A DNA stretch of 16,831 nucleotides from positions 1-16,831 of the forward strand of contig VSPV01000050.1 of NCBI GenBank assembly GCA_009775605.1, written 5' to 3'. Positions 7,665-14,748 of this stretch are shown here, piece after piece (the stretch's first letter is position 1; every line of letters begins with the position of its first letter). Made by a program: the position numbers and the translations under genes. The DNA is from Paramuribaculum sp. (GTDB lineage Bacteria; Bacteroidota; Bacteroidia; Bacteroidales; Muribaculaceae). Below the pieces are notes generated by a model. That model had not been told where the DNA came from. It saw only the letters and a program-made list of their open reading frames with translations, and ran no database searches.

Positions 7665-7705
7665 TTACTTATAGGCCCTATATGGCATACAGGGCCTATA
7701 AGTAA
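7665..7705 (+). repeat. 15-bp perfect inverted repeat upstream of PFOR gene
   Basis: TTACTTATAGGCCCT (7665-7679) and AGGGCCTATAAGTAA (7691-7705) are perfect complements with an 11-base loop. They fill most of the 77-bp gap between the AEC and PFOR genes. There is no T-run after the right arm, so it is not a standard terminator. It could be an operator for a dimeric regulator, or an mRNA hairpin protecting the PFOR transcript. Confidence 0.7.
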
Positions 7706-7732
7706 ACCAGCATAAACCCTTTCAGCATCATT

Positions 7733-10700
7733 ATGAACGAAAAGCCGACAAAACAGATAATGGACGGCTGCACGGCCGCAACCCACGTGGCCTATGCCCT
7801 GAGCGAAATCGCCACTATCTATCCCATCACGCCCGTGGCCTCCATGGGTGAGACAGCCGACCGCTGGGCCATGCAGGGACGCAAGAATCTCATGGGTCAG
7901 CCCCTTCATGTGAAAGAAATGGAAAGCGAGCTCGGAGCGGCCGGCGCAACCCATGGCGCCCTCGCCGCCGGTGCGCTCGCCACCACGTTCACCGCCTCAC
8001 AAGGCCTGATGCTGATGATACCCAACATGTATAAGATAGCCGGCGAACTTCTGCCGGCCGTTTTCCATGTAGGCACACGCTCTCTCGCCACACACGCCCT
8101 TTCGATTTTCGGCGACCATCAGGATGTTATGGCATGCCGTGCCACCGGCTTTGCCATGCTCGCATCGGCTTCCGTACAGGAAACAATGGATCTCGCCCTT
8201 GTGGCGCATCTGGCGGCAATCGACGGCCGCGTGCCCGTGCTTCACTTTTTCGACGGATGGCGAACATCCAACGAATCATCCACCATAGATGTGATTCCCT
8301 ATGAGGCAATGGCCCCGCTGGTCGACTGGGACAAAGTGCGCGCGTTCCGCGACCGTGCCCTCAATCCCGCGCACCCCACCCTGCGCGGATCGGCACAGAA
8401 CTCCGATGTCTATTTCCAGAACGCCGAAGCCTCCAATCCTTACTATCTGGCCTTCCCGGAAATCGTGCAGAAGGCCATGGACCGCTGCGCCTCCGTCACC
8501 GGCCGCCAATATCATCTCGCCGACTATTACGGAGCCTCCGACGCCACAGACATTATAATATGTATGGGCTCCTCCACCGGAGTGGTGGAGGAAACCGTGG
8601 ACTGGCTCAACACTCACGGCTACAAGACCGGAGTGGTGAAGCTGCGTCTTTTCCGCCCATTCCCGGCCCGGCAGCTGCTGGAGGCCATACCTGCGAGTGT
8701 GAAGCGTATCGCCGTGCTCGACCGCACCAAGGAACCGGGCTCTTCCGGCGAGCCCCTTTATCTCGATGTGGCCGCTGCCGTGCTCGACGCCGGGCGACCT
8801 ATTAAAGTCATCGGCGGACGTTACGGCCTTTCGAGCAAGGAATTCAATCCGGTGATGGTAAAAGCCGTGTTCGACAATCTCATGTCGGAGCACCCCATAA
8901 AGGGCTTTACCGTCGGTATTGACGATGATGTAACCCATTTGTCGCTTGATATCTCGGGCGCGCATTTCATAGTGCCTGCACCCGGAATGACCCAGGCCAT
9001 ATTCTACGGCATGGGCTCCGACGGCACCGTGGGAGCCACCCGCCAGATAGCCGACTGCGTATCATCTGTAGCCCCGCTTTACGCGCAGGCCTTCTTCAAT
9101 TATTCCGCCAAGAAATCAGGAGGCTACACCATATCGCAGCTGCGGTTCGCTCCCGCGCCTATAAAAGAAGCTTACTCCATAATCGATGCCGATTATGTGG
9201 GCTGCAACAAAAACACCTACGTGGACCGCTTCGAGATGCTCGACAACATAAAGCCGGGCGGCATCTTCGTGCTCAACTCGCCTTGGAGCGCCGAGGAGCT
9301 TGACGCAAAACTTCCTCCGCGGATGAAACGCGCCATTGCCTCGAAGAATCTGCGGTTCTACAATATCGACGCCAACTCTCTTGCTCAGGAATGCGGGCTG
9401 GGAGTGAGAATAAACTCCATAATGACCACCGTGTTCCTGCATCTTATGTCGGACAAGCTCCCGTTCGACGCCGCGATGGAGCGCTATCGCCAGCTCATAT
9501 CGCAGTCATATCTCCACGAAGGGCAGACCGAGGTGCAGAATAATCTCAGCGCCATCGGCAAAGCCACCGGCGCCCTTAAAGAAATAAAATATCCCTCTTC
9601 ATGGACCGTGGTGCCCGACATCGTACCCGCCGAAGACACTCCGATTCCGGATTTCATAAAAGACGTGGCACGTCCGTGTCTGCAATTGTTGGGTTCAAAT
9701 ATCCCGGTTTCGGCTCTCACCCCCGACGGCACGATGCCAATGGGCACCACGGCCTATGAAAAGAGACGTATCGCTGTCAATATTCCGAGGTGGACGGCAC
9801 AGAAATGCGTTCAGTGTACCGAGTGCTCGCTCGTGTGCCCTCACGCCGCTATCCGTCCTTATCTCCTCTCAGAGGCCGAGGATGCGGCAGCACCCCAAAG
9901 CTTCACGACCGCGGCTGCCCGCTACGGCGGCTCCGGGGACGCGAAGCTTTTTTACAGAATTCAGGTATTTCCCGACGACTGCGTGGGATGCGGCTCCTGC
10001 GCCACAATATGCCCCGGGAAAGCTCTCGATATGGTGCCTATCGCGTCGATTCACGATGTTCAGGCACAGTGTCTGGATTATGCGCAGACCCGCGTCACAC
10101 GCAAAAATCCGGGCCTTCCTCCTGCTTCGGTAATAGCCACTCAGTTCAGGCAGCCTCTCATGCAGTTCTCCGGGGCGTGTGCGGGCTGCGGAGAGACACC
10201 TTATGTGAAACTGCTCACACAGCTCTTCGGCCAGCGGCTTCTTATCGCCAACGCCACCGGTTGCAGCTCTATATGGGGAGCCGACTTCCCGAGCAACGCC
10301 TATTGCGCCGACACCGAAACCGGACGCGGTCCCGCATGGGGAAACTCCCTCTTCGAGGACAATGCCGAATATGGTTTCGGAATGGCGTGTGCCACCGCTG
10401 CCCGACGCGCCACGCTCGCCGCGGACGTGAGCGCCCTTGCAGCAGATTCCGCCGTCCCATCTGCGGTACGTGATGCCGCGCAGGCATGGCTCAGGGGGCG
10501 CGCGGACGCAGCGGCAGCCGACACTGCCGGAACGGCTCTTGTAAAAGCCATCAAAGCCGCTTGTCCCGACAATCCTGCCGGCAGGAAAATTATGGAACGT
10601 GCCGACATGCTTCCCAAGCAGTCTGTATGGGCCATAGGCGGCGACGGATGGGCCTACGATATAGGTTTCGCCGGTCTTGACCACGTTCTTGCCCAGGACA

Positions 10701-11260
10701 TCGACATCAATATTCTGGTGATGGATACGGAATGTTACTCCAACACGGGCGGACAGGTTTCGAAAGCCACTCCCCTCGGAGCGGTAATGAAATATGCGGC
10801 CGACGGAAAGCGCACCATCAAAAAAGACCTGGGACGCATGATGATGACTTACGGAAACATCTACGTGGCGTCCGTGGCTCTCGGAGCAAATTATGTGCAG
10901 ACCATAAAGGCTCTGATGGAAGCCGAGGCCTATCCCGGCCCCTCGATAGTGATAGCCTACTGTCCGTGTATCAACCACGGCATACGCTCAGGCATGAGCC
11001 ACGCCGCCGTGGAGCAGAAACTTGCAGTGAAAGCCGGCTATTGGCCCCTCTATCGCTACAATCCGGCTCTCACCGCCCAAGGCAAACCGGCTCTCACCGT
11101 TGACTGCGCGGCGCCCGACGGTTCGCTCATCACCTTTATAAACGGTGAAAACCGCTATGCCGACCTCCGGATGGTCGACCCACGCGAAGCCGCCATCCTC
11201 CAGCCCGAACTGCAAAAGCACCTCGACGAAGTCTATTCCATAATTGTGAAACAGCAGTAA
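7733..11260 (+). CDS. nifJ: Pyruvate:ferredoxin (flavodoxin) oxidoreductase, single chain
   Basis: Oxidises pyruvate with CoA to acetyl-CoA and CO2, passing electrons to ferredoxin or flavodoxin. All PFOR domains are fused in 1175 residues. The N-terminal domain has YPITPVASMGE (T33) and KEMESELGAAG (E66, matching the ThDP-activating glutamate), with the FGDHQD and DRTKEPG blocks further on. Two 4Fe-4S motifs sit at C692-x2-C-x2-C-x3-C and C750-x2-C-x2-C-x3-C. The proximal-cluster CAGC is at 816-819, with NATGCSSIWG and YCPCINHG supplying the other ligands. The ThDP site is GGDGWAYDIG (from about 969) with DTECYSNTGGQ. It ends without the C-terminal domain VII that Desulfovibrio africanus PFOR carries. 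It is last in the oxalate operon, 77 bp after the AEC gene. Pyruvate as substrate is inferred from overall similarity. Confidence 0.95.
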   Translation: MNEKPTKQIMDGCTAATHVAYALSEIATIYPITPVASMGETADRWAMQGRKNLMGQPLHVKEMESELGAAGATHGALAAGALATTFTASQGLMLMIPNMYKIAGELLPAVFHVGTRSLATHALSIFGDHQDVMACRATGFAMLASASVQETMDLALVAHLAAIDGRVPVLHFFDGWRTSNESSTIDVIPYEAMAPLVDWDKVRAFRDRALNPAHPTLRGSAQNSDVYFQNAEASNPYYLAFPEIVQKAMDRCASVTGRQYHLADYYGASDATDIIICMGSSTGVVEETVDWLNTHGYKTGVVKLRLFRPFPARQLLEAIPASVKRIAVLDRTKEPGSSGEPLYLDVAAAVLDAGRPIKVIGGRYGLSSKEFNPVMVKAVFDNLMSEHPIKGFTVGIDDDVTHLSLDISGAHFIVPAPGMTQAIFYGMGSDGTVGATRQIADCVSSVAPLYAQAFFNYSAKKSGGYTISQLRFAPAPIKEAYSIIDADYVGCNKNTYVDRFEMLDNIKPGGIFVLNSPWSAEELDAKLPPRMKRAIASKNLRFYNIDANSLAQECGLGVRINSIMTTVFLHLMSDKLPFDAAMERYRQLISQSYLHEGQTEVQNNLSAIGKATGALKEIKYPSSWTVVPDIVPAEDTPIPDFIKDVARPCLQLLGSNIPVSALTPDGTMPMGTTAYEKRRIAVNIPRWTAQKCVQCTECSLVCPHAAIRPYLLSEAEDAAAPQSFTTAAARYGGSGDAKLFYRIQVFPDDCVGCGSCATICPGKALDMVPIASIHDVQAQCLDYAQTRVTRKNPGLPPASVIATQFRQPLMQFSGACAGCGETPYVKLLTQLFGQRLLIANATGCSSIWGADFPSNAYCADTETGRGPAWGNSLFEDNAEYGFGMACATAARRATLAADVSALAADSAVPSAVRDAAQAWLRGRADAAAADTAGTALVKAIKAACPDNPAGRKIMERADMLPKQSVWAIGGDGWAYDIGFAGLDHVLAQDIDINILVMDTECYSNTGGQVSKATPLGAVMKYAADGKRTIKKDLGRMMMTYGNIYVASVALGANYVQTIKALMEAEAYPGPSIVIAYCPCINHGIRSGMSHAAVEQKLAVKAGYWPLYRYNPALTAQGKPALTVDCAAPDGSLITFINGENRYADLRMVDPREAAILQPELQKHLDEVYSIIVKQQ

Positions 11261-11278
11261 TGCCCTACTCTCTTTCAT

Positions 11279-11314
11279 AAAGAAGCCGGAACCTGTGCAT
11301 CCGGCTTCTTTTTT
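11279..11314 (+). terminator. Intrinsic terminator after PFOR gene
   Basis: A 12-bp perfect stem (11279-11290 with 11300-11311), core AGAAGCCGGA/TCCGGCTTCT, has a 9-base loop. Its right arm merges into a T-run through 11314. It lies 18 bp after the PFOR stop codon and should end the frc-oxc-AEC-PFOR transcript. Confidence 0.9.
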
Positions 11315-11317
11315 ATG

Positions 11318-11325
11318 TACCTTTG
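11318..11325 (+). promoter_or_regulatory. -7 box of U32 gene promoter
   Basis: TACCTTTG matches TAnnTTTG exactly and begins 4 bases after the preceding terminator's T-run, so the -33 region overlaps the terminator stem. Transcription would start near 11331, about 11 nt before the ATG at 11342. This rules out the in-frame ATG at 11315 as the real start. Confidence 0.65.
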
Positions 11326-11341
11326 CATAGAAACAGAAATC

Positions 11342-13249
11342 ATGACACCAAACACTATAGAGCTGCTTGCCCCTGCCCGCGACGCTGCGACAGCCATCGA
11401 GGCAATAAAACATGGCGCCGATGCCGTTTATATCGGCGCCGAAAGCCACGGGGCGCGCCAGGCTGCCGCAAATCCGGTGGCCGACATAGCCCGCGTGGCC
11501 GACTATGCCCACCGCTTCAATGCCCGGGTGTACGTAACGCTCAACACTCTTGTATATGATTCGGAACTCAGCGCTGTTGAACGTCTGGTAAAAGAGCTTT
11601 ACCACGCGGGAACCGACGCACTGATAGTGCAGGACATGGCGCTTCTGCGGCTCGACATTCCTCCGATTGCCCTGCATGCAAGCACCCAGTGCGACATCCG
11701 CACGCCGGAAAAGGCCCTTTTTCTCGCGCGCGCCGGCATCAGCCAGCTCGTGGTGCCGCGCGAACTCACGCTTGATGAAACGCGCGCCATAGCCGATTCT
11801 GTAAAAGGGCTCGCTTCCATCGAGGCATTTGTGCATGGCGCCCTGTGCGTGAGCTACAGCGGCGACTGCCAGGCCGGACAGGCCACTCTGGGCCGGAGCG
11901 CGAACCGTGGCTGCTGCCCGCAGATCTGCCGCCACAGTTTCGACCTTGTGGACGCCTCGGGGCACGTTCTGATTGCCGACAAACATCTGCTTTCGCTGCG
12001 CGATCTCAACCGCTCCTCCCTTGTAGGCGCCATGATGGACGCCGGCGTCTCATCCTTCAAAATCGAAGGGCGCCTGAAGGATGTCGCTTACGTAAAGAAT
12101 GCCGTGGCGGCTTACCGCGAAATCATTGACCGTGCCATCGCGGAAGCTCCCGCCGGAAAATACCGCCGCGCATCCGACGGCACTTCCGCCATCTCATTTG
12201 TTCCCGACCTTTCCGAAGGGTTCAACCGCGGGTATACCGAATACTTCTCCACCGTGGCACGGGCTGCAGTGAAAATGGCGTCAATCGACTCTCCGAAGTG
12301 GACCGGCGTACCCGTAGGGAAAGTGATTTCCGGCAAAGGCCGCACTATCAAGGCCTCGCTTACCACAACGCTTCACAACGGTGACGGACTGGGATACTTC
12401 GACAGCGAACGCCGCTTCAAGGGGTTCAGAGTGAACCGAGTGGAAGGAAACACGCTCTTCTGCGCTTCCGATATAGAAATACCATCCGGCACGATTCTCC
12501 TGCGTAACCACAACCACGAGCGCGAAACCCTGCTTGAATCCGAAACCGCGACGCGCACAATCGCAGTGGATATGACGCTGCGCCCCGTCAGCTTCGGGCT
12601 GGCGCTTGACGTAACGGATGAGACCGGCATAAATGCCTCCGCTTCAGTAGCTCTGGAGCTGCAGGAAGCGCGAAAGCCACAGGCCGAAGCGAGACTACAG
12701 GCCCTGCGAAAGACCGGCGACACAGTTTTCCGCGCGAGAACCGTAACGGATCTGGCCGAGAAATATTTCATTCCGCTGTCAGTGATAACGGATCTGCGAC
12801 GTCGCGCCATCGAAGCCCTGGAGCGGGCAAGGACGGCCTCTCGGACTATCGAATACCGGCGTCCGCCGGCTGCCGGACTATCGGTGCCCGAATCCCTTAA
12901 AACGCTGACATACCACGATAACGTGGCCAACCGTCTTGCCGAAGGATTCTACCGCGACTGCGGCGCCACAACAATCGAACCTGCGCTTGAAACCGGCCGG
13001 GAAGCCAATAAACGTGACCTGAGAGTGATGACCACCCGCTACTGTCTGCGCCGTGAATGCGGACACTGCCTGCGTACGCCCCGGGGCGCGCAATGGCCCG
13101 AAAAACTCTTCCTTAAATCCGGAGCGATGACCTTCCGTCTCGGTTTTGACTGCGCCAACTGCCGCATGACCCTCACTCTTGAAAAAAGGACTGAAAAGCC
13201 TCGCATAAAACAAGGAATTGAGTTATATTTGCAATATCATAACCTCTGA
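11342..13249 (+). CDS. U32-family protein, RlhA-like (23S rRNA hydroxylation family)
   Basis: U32 proteins are annotated as peptidases, but E. coli members RlhA and TrhP install hydroxyl groups on rRNA and tRNA bases. This 635-residue protein starts MTPNTIELLAPARD, the classic family start. The signature FVHGALCVSYSGDCQAG follows at about 163-179. Cysteines C169, C176, C191, C192 and C196 match the conserved cluster. A long C-terminal region like that of RlhA ends in a second cysteine group, C568, C573, C576, C604 and C607 (YCLRRECGHC and FDCANC), probably metal-binding. I chose the ATG at 11342 because an upstream in-frame ATG at 11315 would lie ahead of the predicted transcription start. 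RNA modification is the likelier function; the exact target is not visible. Confidence 0.88.
   Translation: MTPNTIELLAPARDAATAIEAIKHGADAVYIGAESHGARQAAANPVADIARVADYAHRFNARVYVTLNTLVYDSELSAVERLVKELYHAGTDALIVQDMALLRLDIPPIALHASTQCDIRTPEKALFLARAGISQLVVPRELTLDETRAIADSVKGLASIEAFVHGALCVSYSGDCQAGQATLGRSANRGCCPQICRHSFDLVDASGHVLIADKHLLSLRDLNRSSLVGAMMDAGVSSFKIEGRLKDVAYVKNAVAAYREIIDRAIAEAPAGKYRRASDGTSAISFVPDLSEGFNRGYTEYFSTVARAAVKMASIDSPKWTGVPVGKVISGKGRTIKASLTTTLHNGDGLGYFDSERRFKGFRVNRVEGNTLFCASDIEIPSGTILLRNHNHERETLLESETATRTIAVDMTLRPVSFGLALDVTDETGINASASVALELQEARKPQAEARLQALRKTGDTVFRARTVTDLAEKYFIPLSVITDLRRRAIEALERARTASRTIEYRRPPAAGLSVPESLKTLTYHDNVANRLAEGFYRDCGATTIEPALETGREANKRDLRVMTTRYCLRRECGHCLRTPRGAQWPEKLFLKSGAMTFRLGFDCANCRMTLTLEKRTEKPRIKQGIELYLQYHNL
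13224..13231 (+). promoter_or_regulatory. -7 box of galE promoter inside U32 gene end
   Basis: TATATTTG is an exact TAnnTTTG match within the last codons of the U32 gene. It would start transcription near 13238 and leave a leader of about 42 nt before galE. No TTTG lies at the ideal -33 distance. With only 30 bp between the genes, read-through from the U32 gene is also possible. Confidence 0.5.
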
Positions 13250-13279
13250 CATAACTTAAATCAACATAAAACCCCTCCA

Positions 13280-14317
13280 ATGAAAAAAGACCGCATCCTT
13301 GTGACCGGTGGAACCGGCTACATAGGCTCCCACACTGTGGTTGAGCTTCAGAAAGCCGGCTACCCCGTAGTGATAATCGACAATCTCTCCAACAGCAACC
13401 GTGAGGTTCTTGACGGCATAGAGCGCATCAGCGGTATCCGTCCCGACTTCGTGGAAGCCGATTGCACCGACCTCAACGCTCTCAAGAAACTTTTTGCCGA
13501 CTATCCCGGCATTAAAGGCATAATCAACTTCGCCGCAAGCAAAGCCGTGGGCGAATCAGTTGAAAAACCCATCCTCTACTACCGCAACAACCTCAACACC
13601 CTCCTCAACCTTCTGGACCTGATGGGTCCCAACGGTGTGAAAGGAATCGTGTTCTCCTCCTCATGCACCGTTTACGGCGAGCCCGACCAGAATCCCGTCA
13701 CCGAGCAGTCGCCCATCAAGAAAGCCACCTCCCCCTACGGCAACACCAAGCAAATTTCAGAAGAAATCATCACTGACGTGATTACCTCCGGCGCACCGTT
13801 CAAGAGCGTTATCCTCCGCTATTTCAACCCCATCGGCGCACATCCCTCGGCAGAGATCGGAGAGCTCCCCAACGGCGTTCCGCAGAACCTCGTGCCCTAT
13901 CTCACACAGACAGCCATGGGCATACGCAAGGAACTGAGCGTGTTCGGCGACGACTACAATACCCCCGACGGATCGTGCATCCGCGACTACATCAATGTGG
14001 TTGACCTCGCCAAGGCCCACGTGATTGCCGTGGAGCGCATGCTCAACGATGCCAGTGAGGACAAAATAGAGATATTCAACCTCGGAACCGGCCTCGGCAC
14101 ATCAGTGCTCGGACTCATCGACGCCTTCGAGCGCTCTACCGGCGTGAAAGTACCCCATAAGATTGTAGGACGCCGTGCAGGCGACATCGAAAAAGTATGG
14201 GCCGATCCGTCTCACGCCAACAACGTTCTTGGCTGGAAAGCCGAAACTTCCCTTGACGATACAATGCGTTCGGCCTGGGCATGGCAGCTCAAACTCCGCG
14301 AACGCGGCATAATGTAA
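13280..14317 (+). CDS. galE: UDP-glucose 4-epimerase
   Basis: Interconverts UDP-glucose and UDP-galactose with bound NAD, for galactose use and sugar-polymer precursors. The 345-residue protein is an extended short-chain dehydrogenase. The Rossmann motif GGTGYIG is at 10-16 and the adenine-binding acidic residue follows in VIIDNLSNSN. FSSSCTVYG (from 125) and the catalytic Y153-x3-K157 in SPYGNTK complete the site. RYFNPIGAHPS and DGSCIRDYINVVDLAKAH are GalE hallmarks. Length matches the family. It follows the U32 gene by 30 bp and probably has its own promoter in that gene's end. A 15-bp hairpin lies 73 bp downstream. Confidence 0.96.
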   Translation: MKKDRILVTGGTGYIGSHTVVELQKAGYPVVIIDNLSNSNREVLDGIERISGIRPDFVEADCTDLNALKKLFADYPGIKGIINFAASKAVGESVEKPILYYRNNLNTLLNLLDLMGPNGVKGIVFSSSCTVYGEPDQNPVTEQSPIKKATSPYGNTKQISEEIITDVITSGAPFKSVILRYFNPIGAHPSAEIGELPNGVPQNLVPYLTQTAMGIRKELSVFGDDYNTPDGSCIRDYINVVDLAKAHVIAVERMLNDASEDKIEIFNLGTGLGTSVLGLIDAFERSTGVKVPHKIVGRRAGDIEKVWADPSHANNVLGWKAETSLDDTMRSAWAWQLKLRERGIM

Positions 14318-14390
14318 CACTCACACCGTTCTTTATATCCGAAAAAGGAGAAGCGGACTTCCGTAATTCCGGTTTTATCTCCGACCTTAT

Positions 14391-14429
14391 CACGAGGCTG
14401 CGTCGTAAAAATTGCGACGCAGCCTCGTG
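14391..14429 (+). terminator. Strong hairpin downstream of galE
   Basis: CACGAGGCTGCGTCG (14391-14405) and CGACGCAGCCTCGTG (14415-14429) form a perfect 15-bp stem with a 9-base loop (TAAAAATTG). No T-run follows directly; AATTTT comes after 8 bases. It probably ends or protects the galE mRNA, or is a repeated intergenic palindrome. Confidence 0.55.
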
Positions 14430-14595
14430 CTGTTCAATTTTAGCTGCGGTTTTTGCACAACCGGCGCGCGAAAGCCGGGTGAAAAGGAATCGCGCAGGAT
14501 GCGCTTTTAAACGTGCTTTTGCTGCTGACGCTATTTATTGAATCGCAGATTGTTTGCAGTAAAGCCATTATGACAGCCCCAGTCCGTCCGGATAC

Positions 14596-14637
14596 AAAAA
14601 TTGCGGTGATGAATTTCGACCCACCGCCATAATTTTT
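14596..14637. terminator. Bidirectional terminator-like hairpin
   Basis: AAAAATT-GCGGTG (14596-14608) pairs with CACCGC-CAT-AATTTTT (14622-14637), with CAT bulged. The flanking A-run and T-run would serve transcripts from either side. It lies between the galE hairpin and the promoter of the structured RNA, and may insulate the two. Confidence 0.5.
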
Positions 14638-14712
14638 GCTTGTTCTTTGCTGCAGAATCCCCCGGCCTATGAGTGTATGCCGATAATATACTTCTAAATT
14701 GTCACGGAAATA

Positions 14713-14742
14713 TTGTACAATAAAATTTTAATAGTAACTTTG
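14713..14742 (+). promoter_or_regulatory. Near-consensus Bacteroidetes promoter
   Basis: TTG at 14713-14715, then 19 bases, then TAACTTTG at 14735-14742. Both boxes and the spacing match the Bacteroidetes primary sigma consensus, the best such match in the window. The surroundings are AT-rich. Transcription would start near 14749. The first structure downstream is the pseudoknot of the predicted RNA, not a convincing reading frame. Confidence 0.7.
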
Positions 14743-14748
14743 CGAACG

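Larger units (their letters stand above)
14318..14741 (+). other. Gene-free hairpin-rich spacer
   Basis: About 425 bp with no convincing gene. It contains the two hairpins listed separately (14391-14429 and 14596-14637). There is also a small stem CCGGC/GCCGG near 14460-14480 and a GCGCA/TGCGC stem followed by TTTT near 14500-14516. An 86-codon frame starting inside galE (14281-14541) has no recognisable protein features. The last 30 bases are an AT-rich promoter for the downstream RNA. Confidence 0.6.

Noticed and set aside
7733..11260. PFOR-like gene as an oxalate oxidoreductase
   Set aside because: As far as I recall, the known oxalate oxidoreductase is a multi-subunit enzyme. This gene is a single fused chain with all features of ordinary PFOR, and the oxalate link is only positional.
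11315..11341. ATG at 11315 as an earlier start for the U32 protein
   Set aside because: It overlaps the terminator end and lies upstream of the predicted transcription start. The family's typical N-terminus begins at the ATG at 11342.
9869..11986. Minus-strand open frames of over 300 codons opposite the PFOR and U32 genes
   Set aside because: They oppose strongly conserved proteins and look like shadows; no domain is visible in their translations.
14281..14541. An 86-codon frame overlapping the end of galE
   Set aside because: It starts inside galE, crosses the 15-bp hairpin, and encodes nothing recognisable.
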